From positions 3,140,217-3,204,216 of the forward strand of contig OX639992.1 in NCBI GenBank assembly GCA_951828515.1: a DNA stretch of 64,000 nucleotides, in the 5' to 3' direction. Made by a program: the position numbers and the translations under genes. Position 1 is the first letter of the stretch; each line of letters opens with the position of its first letter. A model generated the notes under the pieces. The model had not been told where the DNA came from and made no database searches. It worked only from the letters and a program-made list of their open reading frames with translations. The stretch is from an uncultured Poribacteria bacterium. Lineage in GTDB: Bacteria; Poribacteria; WGA-4E; WGA-3G. Positions 7,697-16,354 of the stretch are shown here, piece by piece.

Positions 7697-8568
7697 AACC
7701 GTTGGCAATCCACTGAAACGGACAGTTCATGCGTGCCACTTCCAAAAACAACCCCCTTCAGCGGCGTTACGTCCGAGTAATCTCGTCCCCACGCAATTGT
7801 GATATGCTGATCTGTCGGTATCTGGTTATTTGTCGGATCAAAATCCACCCAACCCAACTGTGGGAGATAAACGGAAAACCATGCATGAGATGCATCGGCA
7901 CCCTCTAAGGGTTCCTGGTCCGGCGGCGGATCGGTTTCAATATACCCACTGACATAACGCGCAGCAAGCCCGAGTGCTCGTAAGCACCCAATGCCGAGGT
8001 GCGCAAAATCTTGACAAACCCCTCGACGATACTGTATTACATCAGCCAATGGTGTCGCGATTGTTGTGAAATTTGGGTCATAAGTAAAGTCGGCGTAGAG
8101 GCGCGTGGTTAAATCTTCAACGGCTTCCAGCAGTGGTCGTCCTTTGCAGAACGATCTCTCAGCATACGTCTGGAGTTCAGGCATCGTCGGAATCATTGGG
8201 GAGTCGAGGACGTATTGCCGTATCTCCAGAAGCCTCGGATCCAGATCCGTTTGTAGTCGTTGACGTACCTCTTCCCAAGCTAAATGTTCGGCGAAATCCA
8301 GTTGCATCTCTCTGCCTTTGACCTGTACATGACTCGTAACTGTAACGGTAAGTTCCCTATGGGGTTGCTGGATTGTGAAGTAGTAGACGGTGTTCCCAAA
8401 AAAGTCCTGACGTTCTCGGCACGCCCCAGGTTCCGGATCAACAACGAATTGGCTTTTGCTACAATGCTGATGCACAAAATTTCGGGGTGTCAAGCGTGCT
8501 TCGTTGTAACAGAGGTTCACCGAGTCGCTGTAACTGTATTCAGTTTTGTGAACAATTTTATAATTCAT
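7669..8568 (-). CDS. Transglutaminase-like cysteine peptidase, short form
   Basis: This 299-residue protein has the N-terminal beta domain that accompanies bacterial transglutaminase-like proteins (MNYKIVHKTEYSYSDSVNLCYNEARLTPR), followed by the papain-like core. Catalytic Cys185 is in RRGVCQDFAHL, His228 in ASHAWFSVYLP and Asp244 in GWVDFDPTN. Known relatives in ATP-grasp/alpha-E clusters are thought to be peptidases or amidases rather than cross-linkers. It is last in the minus-strand operon, about 110 bases after the ATP-grasp/alpha-E fusion. No signal peptide is seen, so it should act in the cytoplasm. Confidence 0.9.
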   Translation of the reverse strand: MNYKIVHKTEYSYSDSVNLCYNEARLTPRNFVHQHCSKSQFVVDPEPGACRERQDFFGNTVYYFTIQQPHRELTVTVTSHVQVKGREMQLDFAEHLAWEEVRQRLQTDLDPRLLEIRQYVLDSPMIPTMPELQTYAERSFCKGRPLLEAVEDLTTRLYADFTYDPNFTTIATPLADVIQYRRGVCQDFAHLGIGCLRALGLAARYVSGYIETDPPPDQEPLEGADASHAWFSVYLPQLGWVDFDPTNNQIPTDQHITIAWGRDYSDVTPLKGVVFGSGTHELSVSVDCQRFLNDSQGGQ

Positions 8569-8680
8569 CAGTTAAACGGTTTGAAAACCCAATCCTTTAG
8601 GTTTGGGAGGATGGAAGATTGAGTGCCTACCCTATCCTTCCAAGCTTTTCTTCGCCTCTTTCTGACTGCTGATAACTATT

Positions 8681-11368
8681 CTAAAAAAGTTGTTGAGGTC
8701 CTTGGACGTGACTGAAATAAGTCTGTGTCAGGACATCGGAAATAGCGATCAGTATCTGCGCAAGCCGAACCAAAAGCTTTTCTAATCCTCTACGTTGTGT
8801 TGTATGCTCCGAGCGTTCTGAGAGGTCCACTGTATTAGAAAGTTGCAACTGCGTGAGTGCCTCCAAAATGAGTTGTTCCTCTTCGCTGAGCCGATAGCCG
8901 AGCCTCTCTCTCGGAAGGGCACCGATCTGTTCCTCAAGTCGTTTTAACTGATACAGGAGTGAACGCGGATTGTGTTCGTCGAGAAGTAGCAACTCAAGAA
9001 CAGTTGGAAAATGGAGGGCTACTCGATATCGACTGCGATAAGTGATTAAACTTTCAGCCGCGGCGAGGACGGATTCAAGTAAGAGGCGCTCGATCCAGTC
9101 ATCTTGCACTGCGACGAGGCTTGAACGGCAAAGCATAATGAGAAGCAAGGCACGTTCAATACGCCGCCCCATATCCAAACTGATCCAACCGATCGTTTGC
9201 GTCATGCTCTCCGCGTAAAGCCCGCTTAATGCTGAAAGGAAAATCATCAGCTGATCGAGTGAAGCTAATTCTGTCTCTTGTAAGGCGAGATCCGTCAATA
9301 TTTGTGCATCTGTACTCCCATCTCCGTGGACATTCTTATCGAGTGTAGCGCATAAATCCTCAATGTTGTTCATCACACGCCACGTATCGGTGGACCAGCG
9401 GTCTCGAACTGCATACGCCGCACTGAGGAGTGCCTGCAGTGTGGACACAAGACTCCCAGTGTTCTCTGTGTCCCGCATGATCGAAAGGAGTTCACTTTCT
9501 AACGATTGTTCATCCTTGTTGACAAAGCCAGGGTGAGACGACCTCAAACCGGTGAGAGAGTCGAGCATACTACGGAGATATGCAAGTTCAGAAACTTCCC
9601 TCGCGTCCTCACCAACGATCTCCGTGAAAACGGTGGACGGTGGCACCTCGCCTAAAGTGGAAGTCTCCAATCCCATCTTGCCCATCTTGACTTTATCCAA
9701 CATGATTCGGAGGAGACGTGCTTGTCCCTCTGCGCGTTCCGCATAGCGACCAACCCAGAATAGATTTTCAGCCGCCCGACTCGACAATCCAGCAGGATTC
9801 GTAGAAGCAGGACCCCGTACCTCGCTGATACGCCGTTGCCATAAACTGACATGCGGTTCAGGTTCAGACGCAAGCACCCAGGTGTCCTTACTCACACCAC
9901 CATCCTGAATCGAGATTGTCAATTCACCCCTTTCGCCTGCACAACGCGTGAGCCCGCCCGGCATCACCGCGTAGCCATCCTTCTCCGCAAACAGAAAAGA
10001 ACGGAGGATTGCGCGGCGCGGTTCAAGTTTTCCATCAATCAGTGAAGGTGTTGTCGAAAGGTGAACGTGTTCCTGTCCGACGTACAGGTGTGGGTTCGCA
10101 TTAATCTGGCTGCGGAGCGCGTCAAGTTCCGCCTTGCTAAGTTGAGTCCCAAACAGGGAACGCTCGCCCGGTTGACGATGAATGGTTTTAATAACCAACG
10201 CCTCAAGGTTCGCCAGCACATATTCATGTTGCTTCGGTTCCCCGCACCACCACGTTGCAACAGAAGGAAGACGAAGGTCTTCGCCCATCAACCGTTTTGA
10301 GATGTTAGGTAGGAATGGCATCAAGCCTGGATTCTCTAAAACACCACTGCCCGGTGGATTTATCACGACCACATTTCCCTGTCGAATTACCTCCAGTAAG
10401 CCTGCAACACCAAGCCGAGAATCTTGGCGGAGTTCCAATGGATCGCAGAAAGTATCGTCAACTCGGCGGAGAATAATATCGACGGGACGTAGCCCGTCAA
10501 GCGATTTCAGCCAAACACGTCCATCCCATACCGTCAAATCGTCACCTTGGACTAAGGTATAGCCAAGGTAATTTGCGAGATAGGCATGCTCAAAGTAAGC
10601 TTCGTTGAGTGGACCAGGGGTGAGTACGACGACGTGTGGGTTGTCTATTTGATGCGATGCGATACGGACAGCACTTTCGAGTTGGTATTGCAGATCCGCT
10701 ACACTGTTTTGGAGGGCACGGAAGAAAAAGGAGAGTCGGTGAACACCGACTTCGCCAAAGAGATTTGGCAGTGCTCGCGCAAGTACAGTGCGGTTTTCGA
10801 GCGCGTAACCCGCCCCCGATGGTGCTTGTGCCCGATCACTGAGTATCCATATATTGCCGTCCGAGCCGCGCGCCAAATCAGCGGCATAATTCAACAGGAA
10901 CGGGAATCCGGACGGAGCAAACCCGACACACGCACGTAAAAATCCTGCATGGGCATAGACCACTTCTGGCGGTATCACACCATCTTTGATTAAGGTGCGT
11001 TCCCCATAGAGATCCATCAAGATTAGATTTAGCAGTTCCGCACGCTGTGTAAGTCCTTCAGAGATGGCTTGCCAGTCAGTGTTCGAAATAATAAAGGGAA
11101 TGGGATCGAGTTCCCATGGACGATGTTTCTGCCGTTCTCCGTGCAAAACGTAAGTAACACCATTCTCTCGTAGCAGACGTCGCACCTCTTCGTCGCGGGA
11201 TGCCATCTCTGCAAGCCCTAAAGTATCGAGTGCTCGCATAAAGGCGTGCCAGTGCGGATTGACCTGACCATCTGGATTCAGCATCTCATCAATCTGTCCA
11301 CTTGGAATGCCGCTTGCACGTCCATAGGGCACGTTATATGGGTTTGTTGTATCAAAAAGATTTGACAT
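8681..11368 (-). CDS. Circularly permuted ATP-grasp / alpha-E fusion protein
   Basis: This 895-residue protein fuses two domains that are separate genes at 15371-17797. Residues ~20-490 form a circularly permuted ATP-grasp (PWELDPIPFIISNTDW, VVLTPGPLNEAYFEHAYLA, VDIILRRVDDTFCDP, SIQDGGVSKDTWVL). Residues ~530-890 form an alpha-E domain (LSSRAAENLFWVGRYAERAE), with its motif repeated in a second half. ATP-grasp ligases join an amine to a carboxylate via an acyl phosphate. The segment equivalent to KEANQSGGYGM in the unfused paralog reads KTIHRQPGERSLFG here, so its nucleotide loop differs. ATG at 11368 lies in the spacer of an opposing consensus promoter. Confidence 0.88.
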   Translation of the reverse strand: MSNLFDTTNPYNVPYGRASGIPSGQIDEMLNPDGQVNPHWHAFMRALDTLGLAEMASRDEEVRRLLRENGVTYVLHGERQKHRPWELDPIPFIISNTDWQAISEGLTQRAELLNLILMDLYGERTLIKDGVIPPEVVYAHAGFLRACVGFAPSGFPFLLNYAADLARGSDGNIWILSDRAQAPSGAGYALENRTVLARALPNLFGEVGVHRLSFFFRALQNSVADLQYQLESAVRIASHQIDNPHVVVLTPGPLNEAYFEHAYLANYLGYTLVQGDDLTVWDGRVWLKSLDGLRPVDIILRRVDDTFCDPLELRQDSRLGVAGLLEVIRQGNVVVINPPGSGVLENPGLMPFLPNISKRLMGEDLRLPSVATWWCGEPKQHEYVLANLEALVIKTIHRQPGERSLFGTQLSKAELDALRSQINANPHLYVGQEHVHLSTTPSLIDGKLEPRRAILRSFLFAEKDGYAVMPGGLTRCAGERGELTISIQDGGVSKDTWVLASEPEPHVSLWQRRISEVRGPASTNPAGLSSRAAENLFWVGRYAERAEGQARLLRIMLDKVKMGKMGLETSTLGEVPPSTVFTEIVGEDAREVSELAYLRSMLDSLTGLRSSHPGFVNKDEQSLESELLSIMRDTENTGSLVSTLQALLSAAYAVRDRWSTDTWRVMNNIEDLCATLDKNVHGDGSTDAQILTDLALQETELASLDQLMIFLSALSGLYAESMTQTIGWISLDMGRRIERALLLIMLCRSSLVAVQDDWIERLLLESVLAAAESLITYRSRYRVALHFPTVLELLLLDEHNPRSLLYQLKRLEEQIGALPRERLGYRLSEEEQLILEALTQLQLSNTVDLSERSEHTTQRRGLEKLLVRLAQILIAISDVLTQTYFSHVQGPQQLF

Positions 11369-11390
11369 TGACCTAAAATTGTGGTATAAT
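11362..11390 (+). promoter_or_regulatory. Perfect consensus sigma70 promoter facing away from the operon gene
   Basis: TTGACA, a 17-base spacer and TATAAT, both boxes exact. It reads rightwards, antisense to the ATP-grasp operon, and overlaps the start codon of the fusion gene (11368). It drives the structured leader at 11396-11488. Confidence 0.7.
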
Positions 11391-11395
11391 TAATG

Positions 11396-11488
11396 TAACA
11401 CTTTGGACACCACTCTGACCCTGCACACTTGTGCAGGCGGTGTCCGCTACTGTCAGAGGTAGTCAAGAGGTGTTAAGTGTGATACCAC
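11396..11488 (+). ncRNA. Second predicted pseudoknotted leader RNA
   Basis: Stem A is GGACACC (11405-11411) with GGTGTCC (11439-11445). Within its loop, CTCTGAC (11413-11419) pairs downstream with GTCAGAG (11452-11458), an H-type pseudoknot. An extra hairpin CCTGCAC/GTGCAGG (11420-11437) sits inside. The outer strand TAACACTT (11396-11403) can pair with AGGTGTTA (11468-11475) or with the adjacent AAGTGT (11475-11480). GTGATACC (11479-11486) follows. The order of pairings equals that at 4902-4980, while the paired bases differ. Confidence 0.65.
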
Positions 11489-11589
11489 TGAAAACATATA
11501 CTGGGCAGTTCACGCGTAATTGAGCGAAAGCTTGTATCGGGGCGGAGGTGAAATCCCGCACGTTGTATTGCTGCCCCTTTTTCAACGTT

Positions 11590-11607
11590 TCTCTCCTTTT
11601 GGAGAGA
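11590..11607 (+). repeat. Hairpin inside the IS605 remnant
   Basis: TCTCTCC, TTTT loop, GGAGAGA. It is a perfect 7-bp stem within the non-coding interior of the remnant and may be part of a transcribed RNA. Confidence 0.4.
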
Positions 11608-11805
11608 GGCAGGCGGGGATAGCCATGAAAGTTTTCCGCATGATGTGCCTAAAGGGATTTTTTCACCTTTTAGGGAATCGCCTGCGGGTGGAGACAACGT
11701 AAGACGGTTGTTCTTCGGAAAAACCGCAAATGTCTACGAAGCCGAAGCCCCTACCTTTAGGTTGTGGGTGCTATCACGAATGAGGACTCCGCATCTGGCA
11801 CCGAG

Positions 11806-14800
11806 TCAAGAATTCCTACGGAGATCCAATGTATACGGATATTCGGCATTCGTCTCTTCCGGTGGGACACTTGTCGGACCCAGCGGATTCCCTTCCGGAT
11901 AAAACTGTCCTGTTGATGCCGAAGCCGGAGAGGGTCGCATAACGCCGGGTGTATGTCCATCCGCCCCAAATCGACTCACACGTCGGGATTCTGCCTCGTA
12001 AGCGTTGACTGGGAAGGTGTCGTAGTGTCGCCCACCCGGATGGGATACGTGATAGGTACAACCTCCGATTGCGCGCCCGTTCCACGTATCAATGATGTCA
12101 AATACGAGCGGTGAGTGTATACCGATAGTAGGATGCAATGCTGATGGGGGTTGCCACGCTCGATAACGTACGCCACCAACATATTCCCCATGTGTGCCAG
12201 TATTATGGAGAATTAAACGGCGTCCGTTGCACGTCACAATGTATCGGGAGTCTGTCAATCCGCGTATCTTTACCTGAAGCCGTTCAACAGACGAATCAAC
12301 GAAACGTGATGTCCCTGTCCGGGCAACTTCCTCACCAAGCACATGCCACGGTTCAATTGCCGTCCTCAATTCGATTTCAATATCCCCGACGTTTACAGTG
12401 CCTAACTTCGGAAAACGGAATTCAAAAAATGGATCTAACCACGCCATCTCAAACGGATATCCCGCTTCTTGAAATTCGGTGACGACTTCCTGTATATCAG
12501 CCCGCACGTAGTGATGCAACATGAATTGATCGTGCAACTCTGTCCCCCAACGCACCAGTTTGCCCTTGTAAGGAGTCTTCCAAAATTTGGCGATTAATGT
12601 ACGCACCAGCAGCATCTGTACAATGCTCATTTGTGCATGTGGTGGCATCTCAAAAGCCCGGAGTTCAAGGAGTCCGAGCCTTCCACTTGCTGAATCGGGT
12701 GAATAAAGTTTATCGATACAGAATTCCGCACGATGCGTATTTCCGGTGAGATCCACCATGAGGTGTCTCAGCAGCCTGTCTACCAACCAAGGTGGGGCGT
12801 CTTCCGCATTGCCGGACGCAGAGGTCGTTTCTACGGGTGGCATCTGTTCAAAAGCGACCTCAAGTTCATAGAGGTGTTCATCACGTCCCTCATCTACACG
12901 AGGTGCCTGACTCGTCGGTCCAATAAACGTACCGGAAAAGAGATAAGACAAGCCGGGATGATGTTGCCAATACGTGATGAGACTTCGCAGTAAATGTGGC
13001 TGTCGTAGGAATGGACTGTCCGCTGGCGTAGCACCGCCGATCACAATGTGGTTGCCGCCACCAGTCCCCGTGTGCCTACCATCTAACATGAACTTCTCAG
13101 CCGCAAGCCCTGCTAACCGTGCTTGTTCGTAAAGTGTCGTGGTATTCTGTACCACTTCATCCCAATTTTTCGCTGGATGGATGTTTACCTCAATCACGCC
13201 CGGATCGGGTGTCACATCTAAGGATTCAATTCGGGGATCATGTGGGACCTCATACCCTTCAAGAATCACCGGCATGTTCACTGCTTCGGCAGTCGCTTCA
13301 ATTGCCTCAAGGAGCCGCAGATAATGCTCTACGTGCGTCAAAGGGGGCATAAAAATGTGCAATCGTCCCTCACGCGGCTCAAGGCACAGAGCAGTCCGAA
13401 AAATCGTTTGTGTTTCTCCGCTTTCTGCTGTGGATGTTGCTTCTGCGTTTTCTGCCCCTAACGCCGGTAAACTTTCCTCGCGTGGTTCAAGCGGATCGCG
13501 CTCGTAAACGATTTCCTGTTCTTCCGACGGCTCCCACTGTAAAGACTCCAACGGTAGACGCAACCCGATAGATGAATCACCAGGGATTAAGCACATGCGT
13601 CCACCCCTAAAATCCCATGAACAACTCTCCCAAGCATCACCTACGAGATCCCAGCGTAGCGGTAGCGCGTAGCCGATCGGTTCCCCAAGCGTTTCATCCT
13701 GCAGAAGTTGCGCGAGTCGGTGTCGTTCGGAAGCTTCCTTGAAATCAAATTCGAGCGGATCCACATTGACAGGGAGTCTATCTTCCGTCCAAAGAAAGAA
13801 GAGTGCGTCTTCATAAGCAGGCACGATCAGGTCCGGCGAGAGTCCCAAGCGTTTGACAAGGTATTGCATGAATTTTTCGGCATCTTGGACACTGAAACCG
13901 TAGTCTTTATGCGGTTCAGCGAGAAGTTTATCGTTTCGCCAAATAGGCACCCCATCTTTTCGCCAAAAACACCCGAACTTCCAACGCGGTAGTGGTTCGC
14001 CGGGGTACCACTTGCCTTGTCCGTAATAGAGTGCGCCATCGGATCCGAAACTATCGCGCAAACGCCGTAAAAGTCCTGCCGCCAACTCCCTTTTCCTCGG
14101 ACTGTCTGCTTCGGTATCCCATTCTGCACCTTCCGTATCGTCAACGGATACGAAAGTCGGTTCCCCGCCCATTGTCAACCGAATGTCGTTCTGAATTATA
14201 TCTGCGTCGACCTGCTGTCCAAGGGTATTAATGTCAGCCCACTGTGTTTCCGTGTAAGGTTTCGTTACCCGCGGGTCTTCGTGGACGCGCTGAACGGTAT
14301 TGCTATAGGTAAATTCTGTTTCGCAGGGATCTGTATAGCCAGTGACCGCTGCTGCACTTACTGGATCCGGTACACACGCCAACGGAATATGCCCTTCTCC
14401 GGCAAATAAGCCGGATGTAGGATCCAACCCTACCCACCCCGCGCCGGGTGCGTAAACTTCGCACCAAGCGTGCAAGTCGGTAAAGTCTTGTGGTGGACCG
14501 GCGGGTCCCTCTACAGGCTTCTGGTCCGCAACAAGTTGTACGAGGTATCCAGAGACAAACCGAGCGGCTAAGCCGAGGTGGCGCATAATCTGAACGAGCA
14601 ACCAACCCGTATCCCGGCATGAACCGATCTGCGTCGCTAAAGTTTGCTCACAGGATTGTACACCCGGTTCCATCCGGATCGTGTACTTTACATCTTTCCA
14701 CAGGCGTTGGTTAATGTCAACGAGAAAGTCATTCGTTTCCTGCTTCGTTCTTGGAACATCTTCCAACCACGCAGTAAGCAGGGGACCCTTCTCTCTGACC

Positions 14801-15156
14801 TCAAGGAAAGGGGCTAATTCCTCTTTGAGCTGCGCTTCGTAAGTGAATGGATAGTGTTCGGCACTCGCTTCAAGAAAAAAATCGAACGGATTGATGATGG
14901 TCATATCTGCAACGAGATCGACTTCAACCGACAAAGCGCGCGTGGGTTCGAGAAAAACAACACGAGCCTGATAATTGCCGAACGGATCCTGCTGCCAGTT
15001 AATAAAATGATTCCCAGGTTCAATTCTAAGTGAATACGCTTCAATTGGCGTGCGGCAGTGGACCGCAGGTCTCAGTCGAAACACGTGTGGAGACAGGTTG
15101 ACGAGCCGGTCATAGCGATATAGAGATTTGTGATTGATTGCTACATGGATTGCCAT
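11806..15156 (-). CDS. Large transglutaminase-like protein with DUF2126-type C-terminal region
   Basis: This 1116-residue protein begins with the same N-terminal beta domain plus papain-like core as the short form: Cys180 in GSCRDTGWLLV, His229 in DLHAWCEVY and Asp245 in GWVGLDPTSG. A long C-terminal part follows (about 320-1116) with YGQGKWYPGEPLPRW, GGGNHIVIGG and SYLFSGTFIGPTSQAPR, which matches the large DUF2126 transglutaminase proteins usually encoded next to circularly permuted ATP-grasp genes. It probably hydrolyses or transfers a peptide or isopeptide made by the partner ligase. Its ATG directly abuts an R-type repeat tail (CCGCAAGGTATAATTAAAAA). Confidence 0.9.
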   Translation of the reverse strand: MAIHVAINHKSLYRYDRLVNLSPHVFRLRPAVHCRTPIEAYSLRIEPGNHFINWQQDPFGNYQARVVFLEPTRALSVEVDLVADMTIINPFDFFLEASAEHYPFTYEAQLKEELAPFLEVREKGPLLTAWLEDVPRTKQETNDFLVDINQRLWKDVKYTIRMEPGVQSCEQTLATQIGSCRDTGWLLVQIMRHLGLAARFVSGYLVQLVADQKPVEGPAGPPQDFTDLHAWCEVYAPGAGWVGLDPTSGLFAGEGHIPLACVPDPVSAAAVTGYTDPCETEFTYSNTVQRVHEDPRVTKPYTETQWADINTLGQQVDADIIQNDIRLTMGGEPTFVSVDDTEGAEWDTEADSPRKRELAAGLLRRLRDSFGSDGALYYGQGKWYPGEPLPRWKFGCFWRKDGVPIWRNDKLLAEPHKDYGFSVQDAEKFMQYLVKRLGLSPDLIVPAYEDALFFLWTEDRLPVNVDPLEFDFKEASERHRLAQLLQDETLGEPIGYALPLRWDLVGDAWESCSWDFRGGRMCLIPGDSSIGLRLPLESLQWEPSEEQEIVYERDPLEPREESLPALGAENAEATSTAESGETQTIFRTALCLEPREGRLHIFMPPLTHVEHYLRLLEAIEATAEAVNMPVILEGYEVPHDPRIESLDVTPDPGVIEVNIHPAKNWDEVVQNTTTLYEQARLAGLAAEKFMLDGRHTGTGGGNHIVIGGATPADSPFLRQPHLLRSLITYWQHHPGLSYLFSGTFIGPTSQAPRVDEGRDEHLYELEVAFEQMPPVETTSASGNAEDAPPWLVDRLLRHLMVDLTGNTHRAEFCIDKLYSPDSASGRLGLLELRAFEMPPHAQMSIVQMLLVRTLIAKFWKTPYKGKLVRWGTELHDQFMLHHYVRADIQEVVTEFQEAGYPFEMAWLDPFFEFRFPKLGTVNVGDIEIELRTAIEPWHVLGEEVARTGTSRFVDSSVERLQVKIRGLTDSRYIVTCNGRRLILHNTGTHGEYVGGVRYRAWQPPSALHPTIGIHSPLVFDIIDTWNGRAIGGCTYHVSHPGGRHYDTFPVNAYEAESRRVSRFGADGHTPGVMRPSPASASTGQFYPEGNPLGPTSVPPEETNAEYPYTLDLRRNS

Positions 15157-15260
15157 TTTTTAATTATACCTTGCGGAGGACAACGTAGGTTCTATCTTTG
15201 GCGTGTCTTCCTTAAATCCGCCTGCGCCGCTGTTGCAGGCTACAGGTTTCGTAAAAACAC
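15157..15260 (-). repeat. R-type repeat, copy 6 (tandem, proximal)
   Basis: On the minus strand it runs from the GCCTGC…GCAGGC hairpin through GGATTTAAGGAAGACACGCC to CTCCGCAAGGTATAATTAAA, ending at the start codon of the large transglutaminase gene. It is nearly identical to the adjoining copy 7. Confidence 0.8.
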
Positions 15261-15366
15261 ATTTTTAATTATACCTTGCGGAGGGACAACGTAGGTTCTA
15301 TCTTTGGCGTGTCTTCCTTAAATCCGCCTGCGCCGCTGTTGCAGGCTACAGGTTTCGTAAAAACAC
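15261..15366 (-). repeat. R-type repeat, copy 7 (tandem, distal)
   Basis: A head-to-tail copy of 15157-15260 of ~105 bases, differing only by a base or so in homopolymer runs. It begins a few bases after the alpha-E gene stop. The near identity points to a recent tandem duplication. Confidence 0.8.
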
Positions 15367-15370
15367 GCTA

Positions 15371-16345
15371 TTAAGCTTCGCTGTTGGTAGATTCTCCATT
15401 GACGGGTCGCAAGGCGAAAAACGTCTTATGTATATCATCACCGACTAAGTTCAGTTTCGTTTGGAAGGCGTCAAGAAACTCGTGCAAACCTGTCGCGAGA
15501 ATCTGTTTAACTTGGGCATACGCAAATTCAGCATGAAGTTGCCCTAAACGCTGCTCTGCCGGATTCGAGAACGTCTCTGACGGTGTGCCGGAGATGGCGT
15601 GCAGGGACTCCTCTGCCTTGGAAAGACAGTAAAGCACGGAGCGCGGGAATTCACGGTCTAAGAGTAGGAACGCGACAACATCGTCTGGTGAGATGAGTCC
15701 ATACGTCCGACGATACATCTCGAAACCACTGGCAGAATGCAACAGGGCACCCCACTGAATATCGTCAAATGGCGTGTTCACGTCCCAGATAGATGGCAAT
15801 AAAATAAAGTATTTGACATCGACGATTCTTGATGTTTTATCGGCGCGTTCGATAAGGCGTCCCAACTGGCTGAAATGCCAACCTTCACTATGCGACATGA
15901 TATTATCTGTCAGTCCCATGAAGAGGTGCGACGCGAGTTTGATGTCTCTAAAGAATTCATGCGGTTCAGCCATCGCCCACTGTTCGGAGGTGTTCGTCAC
16001 CAGTAAGTAGGCATCATTTAACTGCTCCCACATCTCCGATGAGATATTTTCACGTATCGACCGGGCGTTTTCACGTCCAGCCCGCAGACAAGAGACAATG
16101 GAATTCGGGTTTTCAGCGTCGAATGCCAGGAACCGAATAACCTCTTCACGTGATGCCTCACCGTATCTTTCGGCGAATACTTCGTCATCGCCTGTCGTGG
16201 CAACCAAGGGTTCCCACTGCGCCTGCATATCTGCTGGCGCATCAAGAATCAGTTGTAAATTAACATCCACAAAACGGGCAACGCTTTCGGCGCGTTCTAT
16301 ATAGCGACTCATCCAGTAAATTGATTCTGCAACGCGACTCAGCAT
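15371..16345 (-). CDS. Alpha-E domain protein
   Basis: This 324-residue all-helical protein begins MLSRVAESIYWMSRYIERAESVARF, the defining alpha-E motif, with a related QLGRLIERADKTSRIVDV in the second half. Alpha-E proteins accompany circularly permuted ATP-grasp ligases and transglutaminase-like peptidases in many bacteria. Their role is unknown; they are often proposed to help bind or present the ligase product. It lies 9 bases downstream of the ATP-grasp gene, so the two are clearly co-transcribed, and AGGAGG stands before its start. Confidence 0.92.
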   Translation of the reverse strand: MLSRVAESIYWMSRYIERAESVARFVDVNLQLILDAPADMQAQWEPLVATTGDDEVFAERYGEASREEVIRFLAFDAENPNSIVSCLRAGRENARSIRENISSEMWEQLNDAYLLVTNTSEQWAMAEPHEFFRDIKLASHLFMGLTDNIMSHSEGWHFSQLGRLIERADKTSRIVDVKYFILLPSIWDVNTPFDDIQWGALLHSASGFEMYRRTYGLISPDDVVAFLLLDREFPRSVLYCLSKAEESLHAISGTPSETFSNPAEQRLGQLHAEFAYAQVKQILATGLHEFLDAFQTKLNLVGDDIHKTFFALRPVNGESTNSEA

Positions 16346-16354
16346 AACATCCTC

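Larger units (their letters stand above)
11380..11770 (+). mobile_element. Non-autonomous IS605-type remnant within the ATP-grasp operon
   Basis: The left part shares TTGTGGTATAATTAA and GTGATACC with the tnpB element at 4.8 kb and has the same folded leader. CTG-initiated codons for MKTYTGQFTRN and then a stop follow at 11488, where a transposase start is expected. The right end has GAAGCCCCTACCTTTAGGTT and GTGGG (to 11768), an imperfect version of the IS605 terminal hairpin. Almost all the protein-coding part is gone, leaving a ~390-base palindrome-rich remnant. It lies between two genes of one apparent operon. Confidence 0.65.

Noticed and set aside
13708-13992. Open frames opposite the large transglutaminase gene
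   Set aside because: Shadows of a well-supported coding sequence with clear catalytic motifs.
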